A DNA stretch of 64,000 nt from Taiwanofungus camphoratus (lineage: Eukaryota; Basidiomycota; Agaricomycetes; Polyporales; Taiwanofungaceae), in the NCBI GenBank assembly GCA_003999685.1, contig CP021225.1, positions 868,001 through 932,000 on the forward strand, written 5' to 3'. The notes under the pieces were generated by a model that was given only the letters and a program-made list of their open reading frames with translations, was not told where the DNA came from and searched no databases. Made by a program: the position numbers and the translations under genes. Of this stretch, positions 62,101 to 64,000 are shown in pieces (the first letter of the stretch is position 1; every line of letters begins with the position of its first letter).

Positions 62101-62842
62101 GAGAATGGGAGGAGGTCAGGCCGTCAGGGCTCAGGAGTTGTGCAAGATGAGGGGAATGGGCCAACGGCAACAAGAGAGGTTGCCTTTAATTTTACGGACG
62201 ATGGCGAAAGTCTGAGAACAAGTTCACTTCCACCAATCCAGTCGGAAAGTCCCTCGTTGACAGTACAAACGACCGCTCTACCGCGCAAGATATCGTATCG
62301 CAATGACCATACGTTTCGCAGTTCCAAGCATCGTGTCAAGCCTGCGCGCTTTCTGCGGCCTGATTGTGCGCAAGCTTCTTGCGTGTCACATGTCAATGAG
62401 CCCGCAGGTAGCGGCCCCCACATAATACCAAGCACGGCTATACAAAACTCAACGGTGATCAGGTGATGCGATCTTTCCGCACTTTCTGTCAGAACATGAT
62501 TGCATAGCCAATCACCTGGACAAAACTAAATGCAGTCTCTGAAAACATGACAGGGGACTCACAGCTGCTTGCCTCTACATTTCGAGATCGTATACAAAAA
62601 TATGGGATGCGTATCGGACCATGACACTCTGTGTTACTGACAGCTGGACCGGGCATCTATTGACCCCGATATCGTAAGAAAAACAATATACTGGAGCGTA
62701 CAATGTGTGTGATGGACATCGAGAGATAATGGAAGGAGAATGACGGAACAAAGAAGATAATGCGACGAGAGAGACAAACCGGGACTAGTAGCATTCGTGC
62801 CCTTGGGCTCCAAGTCGCCACAGCCCCAATAATGACATGAAT
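59107..62842. other. 3.7-kb gene-poor region
   Basis: No gene was recognised. The longest frame is 61963-62466 (+), listed separately. A minus frame near 61085-61235 gives about 50 residues of helical-looking text, but without a family match. No cytochrome P450 haem motif or other pathway-enzyme signature was visible next to synthase B. Confidence 0.4.
61963..62466 (+). other. Open frame of 167 codons, doubtful gene
   Basis: Polar, Ser/Arg/Thr-rich translation with no recognisable motif and no clear introns around it. The minus strand over 61742-62173 is also open, which suggests composition rather than selection. It could be an orphan gene. Confidence 0.12.
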
Positions 62843-63755
62843 TTAGAAACATATACGATAGGAGGCATAACGTCCGCTGGTTTCACTTGGTCTTGTAATT
62901 TTCACGACATGACCACGCTTGAGGCCGTAATACCGGGCTACCGGGTCCGCTAGCTGTATACGGGGCAGCTGCGTTTCCTTTAGACGGCTGCACGATGCAT
63001 AAAGCTCATGAAGGTACAAGGAACAGGGAGGGGAACGTACTATGTCTCCAGCAGTTCTTTTTTCTCCTCAGGGGTCAAAACTTCATGCTTCGGAACAAGG
63101 GTGTGATGTGTAATGTTGACGAGTAGGTCCGATTCCGAAAATTCCTCCAGCTTGTATTGAGACGCCATTGCCACAATAACCTTCGCAAGTCCACAATCAG
63201 CTAATGCAGGTAGATTTTTGAGCAAAGTCGTTCACCTTCCGCGCCGACGGTGTCATGTTTCCAGGAAATACGATAATACCCTGCTGAATCCTTTTCTCTT
63301 CTAGGATCGAAAGCAACCTGGACCGATTCCAAATTCTACGCATTCCTCCTACGCAAACCAATGAGTTCATTATGCTCACTTTCTCATGGTTTTTACTCCA
63401 ACACTCTTCTCTTCGGAGAAAAAGACAAAAATCTGCGTTAGTGGATTGTTCTTGTGATTCGTGAAGAAATTGAGTTGTGTTCGGCTGACAGTAAAGTTCA
63501 TGGGTGCTATACATCTGGAGACTGAGTAAATTGTACTCACTCTACACCGGCGGTGTTACTAGCGTAATGGGCACGAAAGGTGGCCAGGTCCATATTAATC
63601 TCATCATCGGATACTTGGAAGCCCTAAGCAAATACAGGTTTCACGATTCAGAACCCGAAGTATATCAGAGATAGAGAGCTGACTCTGTCTTTGACCAGTT
63701 CATGGATTGTGCGGTTGACTTTCCAGAGTTTAGCAGATTCGTCCTGTTCAGCCAT
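62843..63755 (-). CDS. RPB5: RNA polymerase I/II/III subunit RPABC1
   Basis: Exons (minus): 63755-63684, 63623-63541, 63484-63380, 63317-63236, 63180-63041, 62987-62843; 208 residues, close to the usual ~215. The N-terminal jaw domain begins [20 protein letters not shown] and includes [18 protein letters not shown]. The C-terminal assembly domain is unmistakable: [20 protein letters not shown], then [20 protein letters not shown] and [20 protein letters not shown]. Shared by all three nuclear RNA polymerases, where it contacts downstream DNA. It is divergent from the gene at the right edge, with 105 nt between start codons. Confidence 0.97.
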
Positions 63756-63860
63756 AGTGGGTCCACCGAGTGCGAAAAGCTAACTGCTTGGGATGTCCAA
63801 AAAGGAAACCACCATTTGCTTGTATGAGCCGCCTAGATAAGCGCCCGGCGTTGAGCTACC
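63756..63860. promoter_or_regulatory. Very short bidirectional promoter
   Basis: Only 105 nt separate the RPB5 (-) and right-edge gene (+) start codons, so transcription of both must start from a shared or overlapping core. Confidence 0.5.
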
Positions 63861-64000
63861 ATGGCTCCGACTGCGACGACTAGCAATCATGATGCTTCAG
63901 CACCAGCTGGCTTAGTCTTAACCCCTGCTTTGATGGTACCAATATTTACAATATATTTTGATCATCACTCTCTTACAACTTCAATACGCAGGGCAAGCTG
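63861..64000 (+). CDS. Unknown gene, N-terminal fragment (runs off right edge)
   Basis: Exon 63861-63935 encodes 25 residues starting MAPTATTSNHD and ending LVLTPALM. A GTACCA...CGCAG intron (63936-63991) leads to a second exon whose first codons are GKL. The phase is 0 and the branch region is AT-rich, so the gene is plausible. Too little is present to name it. Confidence 0.5.
   Translation, partial: MAPTATTSNHDASAPAGLVLTPALMVPIFTIYFDHHSLTTSIRRAS

Overview
This window is nuclear DNA of a filamentous basidiomycete. Nearly every gene is split by many GT-AG introns of about 45-75 nt, and the proteins read most like those of Agaricomycetes. Two fungal 1,11-cyclising-type sesquiterpene synthases, an AVT-type vacuolar transporter, a homocitrate synthase of the alpha-aminoadipate lysine pathway and a GAF-type hybrid histidine kinase all fit that group; an order such as Polyporales is only a guess. 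I rebuilt exons by hand from reading frame, splice sites and conserved motifs. For the complete gene models the exon lengths sum to whole codons.

Layout, 1-22 kb (housekeeping): N-terminal part of a vacuolar amino-acid transporter (-), an AhpC/TSA-fold protein with a very long disordered N-terminus (+), Rag GTPase GTR2 (-), polyphosphate polymerase VTC4 (+), 25S rRNA m5C methyltransferase RCM1/NSUN5 (+), branchpoint-binding protein BBP/SF1 (-), and TFIIH helicase SSL2/XPB (+). 22-31 kb: a bZIP factor (+), uracil-DNA glycosylase UNG1 (-) and dolichol kinase SEC59 (+). 31-49 kb: a hybrid histidine kinase with about 26 exons (+), a single reading frame joining cystathionine beta-lyase to mevalonate kinase (+), SWC6/VPS71 (+), a short-chain dehydrogenase (-), homoserine O-acetyltransferase MET2 (+) and an alcohol-acetyltransferase-like protein (-). 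49-64 kb: gene-poor DNA holding two paralogous sesquiterpene synthases (-) on either side of homocitrate synthase LYS20 (+), then RPB5 (-) and the first exons of an unknown gene (+) at the right edge.

Functional threads: two methionine-pathway enzymes (MET2 and cystathionine beta-lyase) lie within 9 kb. Isoprenoid functions recur: mevalonate kinase feeds prenyl diphosphates, the two synthases use farnesyl diphosphate, and dolichol kinase acts on a polyprenol. TORC1/phosphate homeostasis appears as GTR2 next to VTC4. No mobile element, CRISPR array, tRNA or rRNA gene was recognised; one decayed coding frame is suspected near 53.6-54.5 kb.

Most unusual: (1) the cystathionine beta-lyase/mevalonate kinase fusion, whose kinase half has no start codon of its own; (2) the first large intron of the histidine-kinase gene, which is a tandem array of five abutting intron-like modules with back-to-back AG|GCAAGT or AG|GTACGT junctions and, in three of them, a branch-point-like heptamer at the same offset; (3) 9-nt and 5-nt microexons in VTC4; (4) a stop-free 69-nt intron exactly at the basic-region/zipper junction of the bZIP gene; (5) an in-frame arginine-rich, acid-free extension upstream of the PIP-box form of UNG1.
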